DNA of 64,000 bases from the NCBI GenBank assembly GCA_016712745.1, contig JADJQN010000001.1:1-64000 (forward strand). Direction: 5' to 3'. Both the position numbers and the translations under genes were made by a program. The notes under the pieces are model-generated. The model was given only the letters and a program-made list of their open reading frames with translations, did no database searches and was not told the origin of the DNA. Position 1 is the first letter of the stretch. Each line of letters opens with the position of its first letter. Shown here piece by piece: positions 1-8,364 of this stretch. The stretch is from Sandaracinaceae bacterium. Lineage in GTDB: Bacteria; Myxococcota_A; Polyangia; Polyangiales; JADJQN01.

Positions 1-234
1 GATCGCGGAGCTCAGCGCGCCGCGCCGACGCGAGGTCGCCAATGACTCAGCTGCCATCGTTCCGCCGCGAGAGCGATGAAGTCTTGTGAAAACATTGGGC
101 ACGGCATCGATCACCGGCGTTTTCGCATCCGCAAGCACAGCATCACGACTACTCCGGACCTGGTCGAGGAGGCGCGGACGCCGCGCGCGGAGCGCCCATT
201 CGCCAGCAATGGGGCCGCTGACTGGAGACGAACA

Positions 235-1111
235 TCAACGTGATTCACGTCGGGACCGGAGCGCTATCCGTACGGTGAGCGGCTCCGAAGCGTTCTTGTT
301 CAGTGCGCCGGAGAATGCCTTGGCGTCGTCGTCTGTCTCCGCAAATCGGTAGCAGACGATGATGACCGACCCGGCCTTCGAAAGGCTGTGCTCGCGAGGC
401 CCCAAAGTCCGCGGCATGCTTTGAGGCCAACGGCTTGATGGGCGGGCACTCCGATCAGTGGGTCAAGGTCGGGGCGAACGACTTCGCGTGCGCCGACGGC
501 CTGCACGTCCTTCGAGGTGCGAGCCCATCCCCGCGGAACCATGCAGTTTGAGGAGAGTCGGGCGTGAAGGGTCCAGTTCTCCGGTCCACCCCGGTGCCAG
601 CGCGTTGATGCTCGTTTTCGCAAACTGCTTCTACGACCTCGTCGTAGTTGAATGTGATGATCTTGTCGCGGCATCTAACCTGCTCTTCCATTTGAAGTAA
701 GGCCTCATGCTTCACGATTCGCCAAGCCGGCGGTGTCGCGTGGAATGGAGTAACTACACGCCATAGCGGATAGCGCGAACCCATTTCAAGCAACTTCTGC
801 AGGTCGGCATTTGGCAACCGCTGCGATACCAATCTACTTATCGGATCATCGGTGCGCGCCTGGGCGCAGCATGCTCCACAACCGCAAGAAACTCTTCGAC
901 ACTAGACCACGGTGAGTCCGGCGAAGGCGTGACTGTACCGTCGGCACCCGGCTGCGCGTAGTACCGCCACGTCTGCGATGTCCGTGTACCCAGGAGCTCC
1001 TTCGATCCCGTCCGCATGCGGTTCGCCGTCTTCTGCGAGAAGAGATTCGCGGTTACCGGCGCGCCGGAGTGGCTGCGAGAAGCCGGCGCCCAACACCCAA
1101 ACGTTAGACAT
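235..1111 (-). pseudogene. SIR2-like family protein, broken by frameshifts
   Basis: Hallmarks of the SIR2-like NAD-binding family lie in the right order but in different frames. An N-terminal VWVLGAGFS motif is near 1085-1105, ITFNYD near 641-658, LKLHGS at 535-552, and a CYRFAETD segment near 329-355 corresponds to the family's usual GYSFPETD. The first frame stops at 902; just before and after that stop the coding signal continues in another frame (SPWSSVEEFLAVVEHA). At least three frame changes are needed to read it through. Intact members are often defence or NAD-consuming proteins, but this copy cannot make a full protein unless the sequence contains several errors. The family call comes from motifs only. 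Confidence 0.6.
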
Positions 1112-1141
1112 CGAGCGCTCCTGTCTGCCCACGTTCAAAGC

Positions 1142-1449
1142 TCATGTTCGCGTCTTCCAGTAGCCAGGTCGCTGTCGCTGGTGCATCACAGCGAGCACAC
1201 GAATCGAATTTGGAAGTTCAACAAATACGAGTGCGTACGGAAATCGATGCAGGAGCACGCGACGAACATTGAGCTCGGGTGCCACGCCGATCGCGAATGC
1301 GTGACGTGAGGGCGAGGCGAGGGCGTCAATCGCGGAAGCTATCTCCTGCGCGAAGAGGCCTTCGAGCACGGGCGCCTGCGCTGCATACCATCGAGAGCGG
1401 CGCGCAGCTCGGCCTGGGCAGCGACGTCAAACTCGACCGGCTTCTTCAT
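1142..1449 (-). pseudogene. ParE/RelE-type toxin with one-base deletion
   Basis: The start codon overlaps the antitoxin stop (ATGA at 1446-1449). The protein begins MKKPVEFDVAAQAELRAALD, typical of a RelE/ParE toxin, and then leaves frame near 1389. In the frame two bases on, it resumes as YAAQAPVLEGLFAQEIASAI and ends with the family's characteristic C-terminus (RRVLLHRFPYALVFVE ... HQRQRPGYW). Inserting one T to make GAT TGG TAT would restore a toxin of about 100 residues. As given, the toxin is inactive. It may be a natural knockout or a one-base assembly error. Confidence 0.75.
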
Positions 1450-1679
1450 CGCTTCAGGCGGGCATCAAGCTCGGATTTGACTGTCTCCCAGGGGACCGAA
1501 GCTGCGGTGCCATCGATCGCGGCTCGGGCTCGGGTTTCGATTTCCGCTGTCCACTCCTGCGCGGCTCGTGCGTCCGCAGGCCCGTCTACGCTTTCAATGA
1601 GGTCACGGAGGAGCTCAGCCCGCTCGTCCGTTGGCAGCTTCATGGCATCGGCGAATATCTTGCTGGCGCGTTCACCCAT
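1446..1679 (-). CDS. antitoxin, addiction-module component family
   Basis: This 77-residue protein begins MGERASKIFADAMKLP, followed by DERAELLRDLIESVD and a C-terminal W-E-x3-E-LDARL segment. The pattern fits the small addiction-module antitoxins (TIGR02574-like) that pair with RelE/ParE toxins. It lies directly upstream of the toxin gene and its TGA overlaps the toxin ATG, so the two would be translationally coupled. The start at 1679 was chosen because the family starts at this Met; an open frame extends further upstream. No clear Shine-Dalgarno is seen. The gene is intact although the toxin is broken. Confidence 0.75.
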   Translation of the reverse strand: MGERASKIFADAMKLPTDERAELLRDLIESVDGPADARAAQEWTAEIETRARAAIDGTAASVPWETVKSELDARLKR

Positions 1680-1757
1680 GGGAGGAGGATAGCCCGGCGG
1701 AGAGGCTCGAGCCAACGCAGCATGGCTAACGCCCAGTACGCGCGCATACGCAGCTAG

Positions 1758-1884
1758 ACAGCATGGAATGTGGCCGGACTGGACAGGACTCGTTGGGCAC
1801 CAGCCCACGTACGTAACGATCGGAGATGAGTGAGAAAACGTGTGTCACCTTGCTGTTAGCGCATTCGCTTCGTTCGCATTCGAG
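1758..1884. repeat. ~127-bp direct repeat, copy A
   Basis: This stretch matches 4744-4871 in the same orientation at roughly 80% identity by eye. Blocks such as CGGACTGGACAGGA, TCGTTGGGCA, AGCCCACGT, CGTAACGATCG and CGTTCGCATTCGAG are identical. It begins about 80 bases upstream of the antitoxin start. It includes GTTGGGC, which fits the GTTRRRY core of integron attC sites, and GCCCA occurs about 65 bases upstream as a possible partner. The attC idea is only a hypothesis. Confidence 0.7.
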
Positions 1885-1927
1885 CGAGCTGGTTGGCATG
1901 TCGCCTCTCGACGGGCGCGCGGCATTC

Positions 1928-2731
1928 CTACTTCGTAAGCGCGGTCAGATCGATGATCAATGCCTCGCCGGCTTCACGCGCAACACGGCGATACTCTGCA
2001 ACGAGCTCATCGAGGAGCACACCGGTCGTCGCGGATGGAGAACGCTCTGGGAGAGCCACGCCTGGCTTGGATTCGAGAAGAATTTCGATCCACGTTGCAC
2101 GCGCCATTGCGGCCATCATCGCTGGGCCCTCACCCATCGAAGGCTTCAGCTTGTCGATGAATCCGGGATGAACGGTCCCCCCAGCTGCGGCCGCACGGCG
2201 ATGCTTCGAGATATTGTGGTAGTCGTTCAAACGGGCGAGGACAGCTTTGTTTGCGTCGAACACTCCGTTCCACTTCGGAAAGTGCATTGCGTAACCGGGA
2301 CGTGCCGGGCGCCCCGCACAGCCTCCGAACACGTTGTTCGGATCGACCTTCTTGAGACTGGCAGTCGTTTCCACCGAATGAAAATCGGTAGGGTCGACGG
2401 CGCAACCCAGAGCGTTGATTCCGAACACCATGCATTCAAAGGTCGACCATATTCCAAAAAGGACCTGAGCAACGTACGTGTCGACGAGCACCTGAGCAGC
2501 AGGAGCGGTTGGGACTAAAGTTTGCGCGTGGCCGACTAGATCGGGTTGCGCGAGCGCACCGAGTGCGAGATCCACGGACGCTGCGCGGGCTCGCATTCCG
2601 CGGAATGCAGCGCCGAACTCGTAGCTGCACGCATCCGTCGCCTTCATTTTCTTGAACAACGCGTCCGCGAGGGCATCAACCGAATCGAATGCCCGCAACG
2701 CTAGAGTTGGCTGTGTTGATCCAGAGGTCAT
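1928..2731 (-). CDS. hypothetical protein, 267 aa
   Basis: This is a full-length open frame with protein-like composition and no signal peptide. The middle is aromatic and rich in Phe and Cys (VLFGIWSTFECMVFGINALG), followed by a conserved-looking LNDYHNISKHRR segment near residue 180. The second half is mostly predicted helical. The N-H-x-x-S-K-H arrangement is reminiscent of uncharacterised HEPN-like or nutrient-stress proteins, but that is not enough for a family call. It lies between the two 127-bp direct repeats with the next gene on the same strand. An overlapping plus-strand frame was rejected because it is Arg/Ser/Thr-rich and lacks domain character. Confidence 0.6.
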   Translation of the reverse strand: MTSGSTQPTLALRAFDSVDALADALFKKMKATDACSYEFGAAFRGMRARAASVDLALGALAQPDLVGHAQTLVPTAPAAQVLVDTYVAQVLFGIWSTFECMVFGINALGCAVDPTDFHSVETTASLKKVDPNNVFGGCAGRPARPGYAMHFPKWNGVFDANKAVLARLNDYHNISKHRRAAAAGGTVHPGFIDKLKPSMGEGPAMMAAMARATWIEILLESKPGVALPERSPSATTGVLLDELVAEYRRVAREAGEALIIDLTALTK

Positions 2732-2840
2732 TGCGAATCATGGCGCCAGGGTCGATCGCGGCGCAATCGCCGCTTGATGGCTGCGCGGAGTCGCGCATCG
2801 GAGGGAGAGTTTCGCGTATCGAACCACGCGACCCTACTAA

Positions 2841-4067
2841 CTACTCCGAGGAGTTCTTCGTCGTCAGGGTAACACTTGCAATCTGAACGTCGGGACGTCT
2901 TCGGTGCAAGTAGCCGGGGAGTGGAGGAAAAGGTGGCTCGTTGGGGGCACTGGCCACAGCTGCTTGAGCCGCGACGAGCCACGCATCGACATCGGTGGAC
3001 GATACGAACGTTGCGTTGGTGCAGTCGACGGAGCTGTCCGGCGAGACTTCGAGCTTCGAGTCCGGAGTGAGCGCGCACCACTGGCGTATCGGCTGGTCGG
3101 GATTTCGTGGGCGCAGCGGAAACGTTTCATCCATGACGGCGAGCCAGCCGTCTTTCATCTCGGGGAAATCGACTCGTCGATTCACCGACCAGGTGTATCC
3201 GCTTAGCGGCGAAAAAAAGCTAATCGCGTTCGGCAACCTCACCGACGCAATCATCAGTCCATCGATCACCAACAGAAACTCGTGTTCGTATCGCTCGGTT
3301 ATCATCCCGAACAACGTGAGTGTGTGGCGCGTCGCAGAATCGACGATTGCTCGACCCCCCACCAGATGCGAGGTGCCGGCCACGTCGGTCACGCGCATTT
3401 CCGGGCGACCGTCATTCAAGCTGACGGTCAATCGCACATTCGAATTCCCAAAAACGCCATCCAGCAAAACCAACTGCTTCTGCAATGGCGCCGCGAAATT
3501 GAAGTCGAACGTGAATCTGAACAAAGGCGTCAACATGCGTCGCGCGATGTGGAGAACAGTTTTCGCCAGATCGGTGAGAATGAGCTGCGCCGGCATGAGC
3601 CCGGCGACTCGGAGGGATGAGTTCAGCAACGTCAATACGCGTCGCTCTACCTTCGAGGCAAAGTGCGCGCCACCGGCCTTGTTGGCGTAGAACTCGATCA
3701 GCTCGCGAATGGAGCAGTGCTCGCCACCTTGCGCTAAGCCAATGCGATCGAGGAACACCTCCAACGCGACCTCTTCCTGTTCGGGAAATTCACGATGGAC
3801 CGAGCTGTGGTGCGACAAGTGCAGTGCGCTCGGTGTGCCCGCCGCGTCGGGGGCCGGCAAACAGAACAGCTTTAGCTCTTGGTTCGTCTCTGCGGCGAGT
3901 TCCAACAAAAGCCCTTCGCCGCCTTTCGCCTTATCGACGAGAAGCGCACGCAGCTGGCCCGACAATGGCAGGAGCGGGTGGCTCGATCCCTGATCGATGG
4001 CGTTGACGCTATCGCGGAGGACCAGAAGACTCTGTAGTAGCTGCTCAAACCGCACGCTTAGCGGCAC
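2841..4067 (-). CDS. hypothetical protein, 408 aa
   Basis: The family was not recognised. The N-terminal ~180 residues look helical and leucine-rich (LLQSLLVLRDSVNAID, LRALLVDKAKGGEG). The region around residues 190-300 looks like beta strands with repeated hydrophobic blocks (FRFTFDFNFAAP, HEFLLVIDGLMIASV). No membrane segment or signal peptide is seen, so the protein is probably cytoplasmic. It is the upstream member of a same-strand pair with the 267-residue protein, with a ~110-base gap, inside the interval bounded by direct repeats. Codon use is consistent with coding along its full length. Confidence 0.55.
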   Translation of the reverse strand: MPLSVRFEQLLQSLLVLRDSVNAIDQGSSHPLLPLSGQLRALLVDKAKGGEGLLLELAAETNQELKLFCLPAPDAAGTPSALHLSHHSSVHREFPEQEEVALEVFLDRIGLAQGGEHCSIRELIEFYANKAGGAHFASKVERRVLTLLNSSLRVAGLMPAQLILTDLAKTVLHIARRMLTPLFRFTFDFNFAAPLQKQLVLLDGVFGNSNVRLTVSLNDGRPEMRVTDVAGTSHLVGGRAIVDSATRHTLTLFGMITERYEHEFLLVIDGLMIASVRLPNAISFFSPLSGYTWSVNRRVDFPEMKDGWLAVMDETFPLRPRNPDQPIRQWCALTPDSKLEVSPDSSVDCTNATFVSSTDVDAWLVAAQAAVASAPNEPPFPPLPGYLHRRRPDVQIASVTLTTKNSSE

Positions 4068-4285
4068 GCGAACCTTTTCGTAACTCGAACTGGTCGCGAA
4101 TGACTGCCCCTATGTCGCCGTGAACCCGAGGTTGAGACGGCACCTCGTACTAGCATCCCACCTGCGAGGCACAACACGAGTTCAACGTGCCGCGGCGGAG
4201 GAGCCTCGATCTCGAATTGGGGGCGTTTTGGGAACAGTCATGTTTACTTTTAGTCGGAGCGACGCCAACGTTCTGTGTACGTCCG

Positions 4286-4688
4286 ATGAACATCCGCGAA
4301 GCCACTGCGCACCTGCCGTCCGGTTTGCACGACGCACACATCGAGTGCTTTGTGCACGATGTGATCAACGCGCGTGTCACTGTTCAACTCAGGATTCCTA
4401 TGGAAACCCAACTACCGGGTTGAGCGACGGGGACGCTCAGTCGACGGGGTCCACTTCTGGTATGTCGATCCGCCGACCGGCGACTGGGTGCCAAGCGAAC
4501 GCTCCCATGTTGGGCTGATGATGGACGACTGCGGCGGACGACCGGCGACGTGCAAGCACGAGTGGCCACACGTTCCTATGGACTGCTTTGAGGACACTTT
4601 CTACATCAACACTTGGAACACGTTCATTCACATTGCGGCACGAAGTGCCCGTTTCGATTGGACGGAGGACGCGATTGGCCGGCCTTAG
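4286..4688 (+). pseudogene. possible frameshifted hypothetical gene
   Basis: Two overlapping plus-strand frames each look partly coding. The first (4286-4423) begins MNIREATAHLPSGLHDAHIE and continues VHDVINARVTVQLRI before stopping. The second (from GTG 4374 to 4688) carries GVHFWYVDPPTGDWVP and FYINTWNTFIHIAARSARF. The two could be halves of one ~130-residue protein interrupted by a frameshift near 4390-4420, or only one may be real. No family is recognised. The setting is a region with several other broken genes. Confidence 0.35.
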
Positions 4689-4743
4689 CGACTAGGCAAG
4701 CGGCAGGAATAGCGGTGCCCAATAGGTGCCCAGCCACCGTCGG

Positions 4744-4871
4744 ACAGCGTGGAAAATGGTCGGACTGGACAGGATTCGTTGGGCATTAGCCCACGTGCGT
4801 AACGATCGAAGATGAGCGCGAAAACCGAGTGTCGCCCTGTTGTTAGCCCATCTCATTCGTTCGCATTCGAG
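4744..4871. repeat. ~127-bp direct repeat, copy B
   Basis: This is the second copy of the repeat at 1758-1884, in the same orientation at roughly 80% identity. TGCCCAA at about 4720 and TTGGGCA at about 4779 form a 7-bp inverted pair around its first half, as the outer arms of an attC site would. The distance between the copies is about 2.99 kb, enclosing two minus-strand genes and a fragment. Confidence 0.7.
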
Positions 4872-4925
4872 TCCCGTCCACCCCGCTAGTCGCGCACACA
4901 CGTTTCCATCGGAAGTACCCACCAT

Positions 4926-5123
4926 ATGCGACGCAGGATCCTCGTAAAGAAGTTCCAGTCGTGGGAGCAGGCGGAGCAAGCCGATGACGAGTTCTGGCAA
5001 GCCATCACGCCGGAAAAGCGCGCCTGCGCTCTCGAGCAAATCCGCGCCGAGCACGCCGCGTGGTCCGGCCGCCGTCAGCCAAGATTTTCTCGAACTCTTC
5101 GCATCAAACGCGCATCGCGTTAG
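4926..5123 (+). CDS. small hypothetical protein, probably truncated
   Basis: This 65-residue protein opens MRRRILVKKFQSWEQAEQAD and continues DEFWQAITPEKRACALEQI. It resembles the small proteins of the form [VK]-x-F-x-S-x-E-E-A-D-x-A-D ... LTPQERL usually encoded just upstream of a nucleotidyltransferase. The last ~20 residues (SGRRQPRFSRTLRIKRASR) are not family-like and overlap, in another frame, what looks like the start of that nucleotidyltransferase. The 3' end has therefore probably been deleted and fused to the neighbour. Confidence 0.45.
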   Translation: MRRRILVKKFQSWEQAEQADDEFWQAITPEKRACALEQIRAEHAAWSGRRQPRFSRTLRIKRASR

Positions 5124-5163
5124 AGCGCGCGACCGATTGATCAACGTGGGGATGTTGAAGTAG
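5071..5163 (+). pseudogene. N-terminal remnant of a nucleotidyltransferase
   Basis: In a frame different from the preceding gene, the sequence reads AVSQDFLELFASNAHRVRAR and then stops at 5161. It resembles the first helix of bacterial nucleotidyltransferase-fold proteins, which begin DFxELLxLLNxHGVRYL before the GG motif. Nothing of the GG-Y-A core follows, so only about 20 residues survive. The match is short and tentative. Its main support is its position directly after the small gene that normally precedes this family. Confidence 0.3.
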
Positions 5164-5248
5164 AACCGGCGAGCGAGAGCGAAATACGTGTGCTCGGTGG
5201 CGCGCAAACGAGCTGTCGTGTGTTGGTCGATTGATCGACGGGGGCTAC

Positions 5249-5821
5249 ATGAACTGGAACTTCAGCGTTTTGGCGTACGGAGCGCTGGTTGTCAGCGTTG
5301 CAGGCTGCGCGACAGCGCGCGTTCGCCCAGTTTCGCCTCGGCCGAATCTGGTGATCGCAGCAGATAACGCGCCTGCGGCAATTCGCTTCGGTGCGGAAGT
5401 GCACGACGATTTTGTGATCCCTGGTAACTCCTCAATCGGCGAGGTTCGGGTCGATGCGTGGACCTGGACGCTTACAGAAGCGTTTCGAAATGGCTTCCGA
5501 CGCTATCAGTCGTCATCACGACGCATCTCACTGGACGCAGCTGATCTGAGCTTCTCTCCGGCGTCGGTCAATGGAATCGGGGGAACAGTCGCCGTCACCG
5601 CAACGATTCGCTACCGTGCTCGTTTGCTCGATGCACGAGGAGCGACACTGGCTGAGACCGCAGGAACCGTGCATGCACGCGACGTGACTACGTCCGCCAG
5701 CGGGTTGACCGACAACGCCGCGCAGGCAGTTGAGGCCATGTTCGAGGCGCTAGCGCGCGAGTGGTTTGTAACTCCCCCGGTATCGCCTGTTCCGACGACG
5801 AGTCCGCCGCTGAGCCGCTAA
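5249..5821 (+). CDS. lipoprotein, 190 aa
   Basis: The signal sequence MNWNFSVLAYGALVVSVAGC ends in a lipobox with Cys20. A start at 5249 gives a standard lipoprotein signal; an earlier GTG at 5231 is less likely. After a short Pro-rich linker the mature part (residues 45-175) alternates strands and helices, including NSSIGEVRVDAWTWTLTEAFRNGF and TVAVTATIRYRARLLDARGATLAE. That arrangement is typical of small outer-membrane lipoproteins that bind or assemble at the envelope. The C-terminus is Pro/Thr-rich. No specific family was recognised. Confidence 0.75.
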   Translation: MNWNFSVLAYGALVVSVAGCATARVRPVSPRPNLVIAADNAPAAIRFGAEVHDDFVIPGNSSIGEVRVDAWTWTLTEAFRNGFRRYQSSSRRISLDAADLSFSPASVNGIGGTVAVTATIRYRARLLDARGATLAETAGTVHARDVTTSASGLTDNAAQAVEAMFEALAREWFVTPPVSPVPTTSPPLSR

Positions 5822-6081
5822 GGACAGCCGAACTCGCTTTCATCGTCCGAAAGGTGCTTGGCGGCGGTTGCCATTTCGCCGGGCGCGGTAATTTCGAACT
5901 CGACCGGCTGCTTCACGTCTTCGGATTCGACGCAGGAGCCGAGGCTGCAGCTCGCAGAGCGCGGATGGATCGTGCTGAACTGCCGCGAGCATCGCGATGT
6001 GGTTAGCGCACTCTTCCAAGAGCTCGCGCAGATCCCAGCAGGCGCGCAGAACGTGACGCTCTCGTCGCGATCCAACCGAGC
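5822..6081. other. no convincing gene
   Basis: Open frames on both strands cover this stretch (plus 5858-6085, minus 5818-6075), but neither has a recognisable start signal, family motif or convincing composition. A degraded gene fragment is possible. Confidence 0.4.
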
Positions 6082-7611
6082 TTAGGCGCCTGCGCCTTGT
6101 GCTGCGGCGAGCTCCCACAACCGCGCGTGCAGGCGCACCAACCCATACGTGTCGCGACCGCAGTACTTTGTGAGTACTGAGCGCGCGTGCGCGACGCCCT
6201 CCGCGCCGAGCGATGCGCTATCAAACAACAGCTTCTCAAGCAACGTCGCGGCCGATGCTCCGTCGGCGAGCTCGAGGTCGTCGTAGCCGAGGCCGTCGAC
6301 GAGGGCGGGCAGGACTTTCTTTAGGCTGAAGCTTCCGCCGTATGCGGGGTGGTAGGTGAAGTCGCGTACGACGGGGAGAACGTCCGCGATGCGGCTCTCG
6401 AGGTCGAGTAGTGCGGCCGCGCGGTCGGGCAAGGCCGCGGCGAGCTCTTTGATTCTGCTTTTCTCGAACTCGGCTTGGTATGCGAGCACGGTTTGGGCGC
6501 CTGCGCATGCGGTGAGCAATGCGTCCGCGAGGGCCGGGCGTGGGTCGAGGGCGCCTTCAGCCAACCATGGGTGTTCGCGCTCGCCGTTCTCGTCGACGGT
6601 GTAGACGCTGAACTGGACTGGCACTTTGGCCATCGGGGCGAGTCCCGGCCACCGCGGGATCGGCGGTGCGATTGTTTCGAAATCTAAGAAGGCGAGAGGC
6701 GGCGTGAATTGGCGAAGCGCGTTGCCCAGGCGTGCGTCGATGATGGAGTGCCCGCTGCGTAGGCTTTCGATTTGTCGTGCGGCAGGGCCGGTGGCGCGGT
6801 AGTCGCTCGGGAGTTGCGTGATCGAGACGCAGCCGGCGGCGATCATCTTCGCCGCTTTGGCTTTTCGCAGATTGTGCAGCGTTGTTATGCCGTCAGCCTC
6901 TTTGGCGGGCCAGCATCGGCGTTCGAATGCGCACGCGTAGGGTGTACTGCAGTGCCCGCCGATTGCGACTGTGGGCAGCTCGCCCGCGAGAATCGATTGA
7001 AGTCTCGCGATCTGCGCGGGCATGCTTTGCAACGCTTCGCGGGCACGCTCCGTGACGTCCTCGCGGACAAAGAGGTTCGTTAAGTCGGGGTAGCGGCACT
7101 CTCGATTGAGATGCATCAACTCGGCGCGAACAACATTGAGTCCCGCGCGCTCGAGTGCGTAAAGCTGCACCGCGACGTCGGGAATGTGCTTGTCACCCAC
7201 GTCGAGAGTCGACTTCACTTCGATGAGCACGTAGCCGTCGCTGACGCGCTCAAGAATGTCGACCGCGACAAATACGCCATCGGCAAGAAATGCCGCCTCG
7301 TAGATCACGCGTGCGCCCGCATCGATGGCCTCGCGTGTTCGTTGCGCCCGGTCCTCGAGCGAAAGCGGAGGTCCGCCAATGAGCAGGCCGTGCGGAACGT
7401 AGCCGCGCGCAACCTCGCCAACGACGTTGCCGTGATCGAAAATCGATTGAAGGAAGGGCGTTGGAACGAGCTCCGGCGCATCGCGCTCGTGCTGCTCCCA
7501 CCACATGCGTCGCACGCATTGCAGGCCAGCCAAGAAACGGGATTTCGACAGGTGTTGCGTAGCCGGTGGCTCCGTCGAGGGGACGCCAAGTATGCACGTG
7601 CTTGCACGCAA
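6082..7611 (-). CDS. DUF2779 domain protein (PD-(D/E)XK plus RNase H-like nuclease)
   Basis: The protein has 509 residues. The N-terminus has the LSKSRFLAGLQCVRRMWW motif. A Cas4/PD-(D/E)XK-like core follows, with VAVDILE and YVLIEVKST near residues 115-135, and a CxxPYxC...C cluster near 225-238 that could hold Fe-S. The C-terminal half is the DUF2779 RNase H-like part, with AFLDFETI near residue 308, an AYQAEFEKSRI segment and a closing YCGRDTYGLVRLH near 490. The family is predicted to be a nuclease and its cellular role is unsettled. The gene stands alone, divergent from yggL. The exact start is uncertain because residues before LSKSRF are poorly conserved. Confidence 0.8.
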   Translation of the reverse strand: MRASTCILGVPSTEPPATQHLSKSRFLAGLQCVRRMWWEQHERDAPELVPTPFLQSIFDHGNVVGEVARGYVPHGLLIGGPPLSLEDRAQRTREAIDAGARVIYEAAFLADGVFVAVDILERVSDGYVLIEVKSTLDVGDKHIPDVAVQLYALERAGLNVVRAELMHLNRECRYPDLTNLFVREDVTERAREALQSMPAQIARLQSILAGELPTVAIGGHCSTPYACAFERRCWPAKEADGITTLHNLRKAKAAKMIAAGCVSITQLPSDYRATGPAARQIESLRSGHSIIDARLGNALRQFTPPLAFLDFETIAPPIPRWPGLAPMAKVPVQFSVYTVDENGEREHPWLAEGALDPRPALADALLTACAGAQTVLAYQAEFEKSRIKELAAALPDRAAALLDLESRIADVLPVVRDFTYHPAYGGSFSLKKVLPALVDGLGYDDLELADGASAATLLEKLLFDSASLGAEGVAHARSVLTKYCGRDTYGLVRLHARLWELAAAQGAGA

Positions 7612-7650
7612 GTGTCAGTCGGCTATTAGTCCTGCCGTCCTTCCTAGAGC

Positions 7651-7971
7651 ATGCGCAAACGACTTCGAAAAAAGCTCCACGTCGGTGAGTTCCAGCGCAC
7701 GTATTGTCAGCTCAGCTGCGGATTCGCGATCCCAAGCGACGCAGCGTTCGCCTCCGCGCTCGACGCCGTGACCGATCTATGCGAAGCGCGAGGCCTCGCT
7801 GCAGGCGGGGGCGCAGGCCCTGTGCATGGGCTTACACTCGTCATCGACGCCCGCAAAGGCAACGTTACCGAGGCGGATAGAGTCGCCCTGCTTGCGTGCC
7901 TGCATGATCTAGAGACGGTCGACGCGGTCGCGCGGCTTATCGATGAGGGCTCGCTGCTCGCGGAGCTTTAG
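7651..7971 (+). CDS. yggL: YggL/DUF469 family protein
   Basis: This 106-residue protein opens MRKRLRKKLHVGEFQ. The [KR]-RLRKKL-x-[VL]-x-EFQ motif is diagnostic of YggL (DUF469), a small protein reported to bind the 50S ribosomal subunit in gammaproteobacteria. The family body continues with FAIPSDAAFASALDAVTDL, GLTLVIDARKGNVTEADRVAL and a C-terminal helical segment. The normal family length is about 105-110 residues, so the gene is complete. The start at 7651 is supported by the N-terminal motif. Confidence 0.85.
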   Translation: MRKRLRKKLHVGEFQRTYCQLSCGFAIPSDAAFASALDAVTDLCEARGLAAGGGAGPVHGLTLVIDARKGNVTEADRVALLACLHDLETVDAVARLIDEGSLLAEL

Positions 7972-8186
7972 CGTACGGAGGCTCGCGTACGAGATCAGGC
8001 GCATCATGCGACACGCCTACGTTCTCGGACTCATCTCCGCGTTCGACACAGGGGTCTTCCTCGACAACTTCCAGAGCTGCAAATCGCCTCTTTCATAGCG
8101 CCTATTTCCTTCGCGCTTTGGTTTTGGCTATGCGCTGCGCGCGTACGCTCCGCGCTTTGCTAAGCGTTTGCATTTCGTTCAATCGG

Positions 8187-8354
8187 ATGGTCATCCGCAT
8201 TCCCGCGCTCGCGTTCACGGCATTGGCCGGAGACAACGACCGCCGTGAAGCACTCGCTGCAGGTTTTCAGATGCATGTGCCAAAGCCCGTCGACGCTGAG
8301 CATTTGCTACGCGTGGTAGGGCAGCTCGCGAAACAGGGCGCGAATGTGAGATAG
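8187..8354 (+). pseudogene. C-terminal fragment of a response-regulator receiver domain
   Basis: The frame reads IPALAFTALAGDNDRREALAAGFQMHVPKPVDAEHLLRV in consecutive parts. This matches the last two strands and helices of a CheY-like receiver: the Thr/Ala switch strand, then AAGF and the K-P-V lysine motif. The acidic pocket and the phospho-accepting Asp, which would lie upstream, are absent. Bases 7972-8186 show no trace of them. It is therefore a remnant, probably of a hybrid kinase like those at 9.9-13.3 kb. Confidence 0.65.
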
Positions 8355-8364
8355 TCGCACGCGC

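Noticed and set aside
1826..2518. 230-residue plus-strand frame
   Set aside because: It begins in the direct repeat and lies antisense to the more protein-like 267-residue gene.
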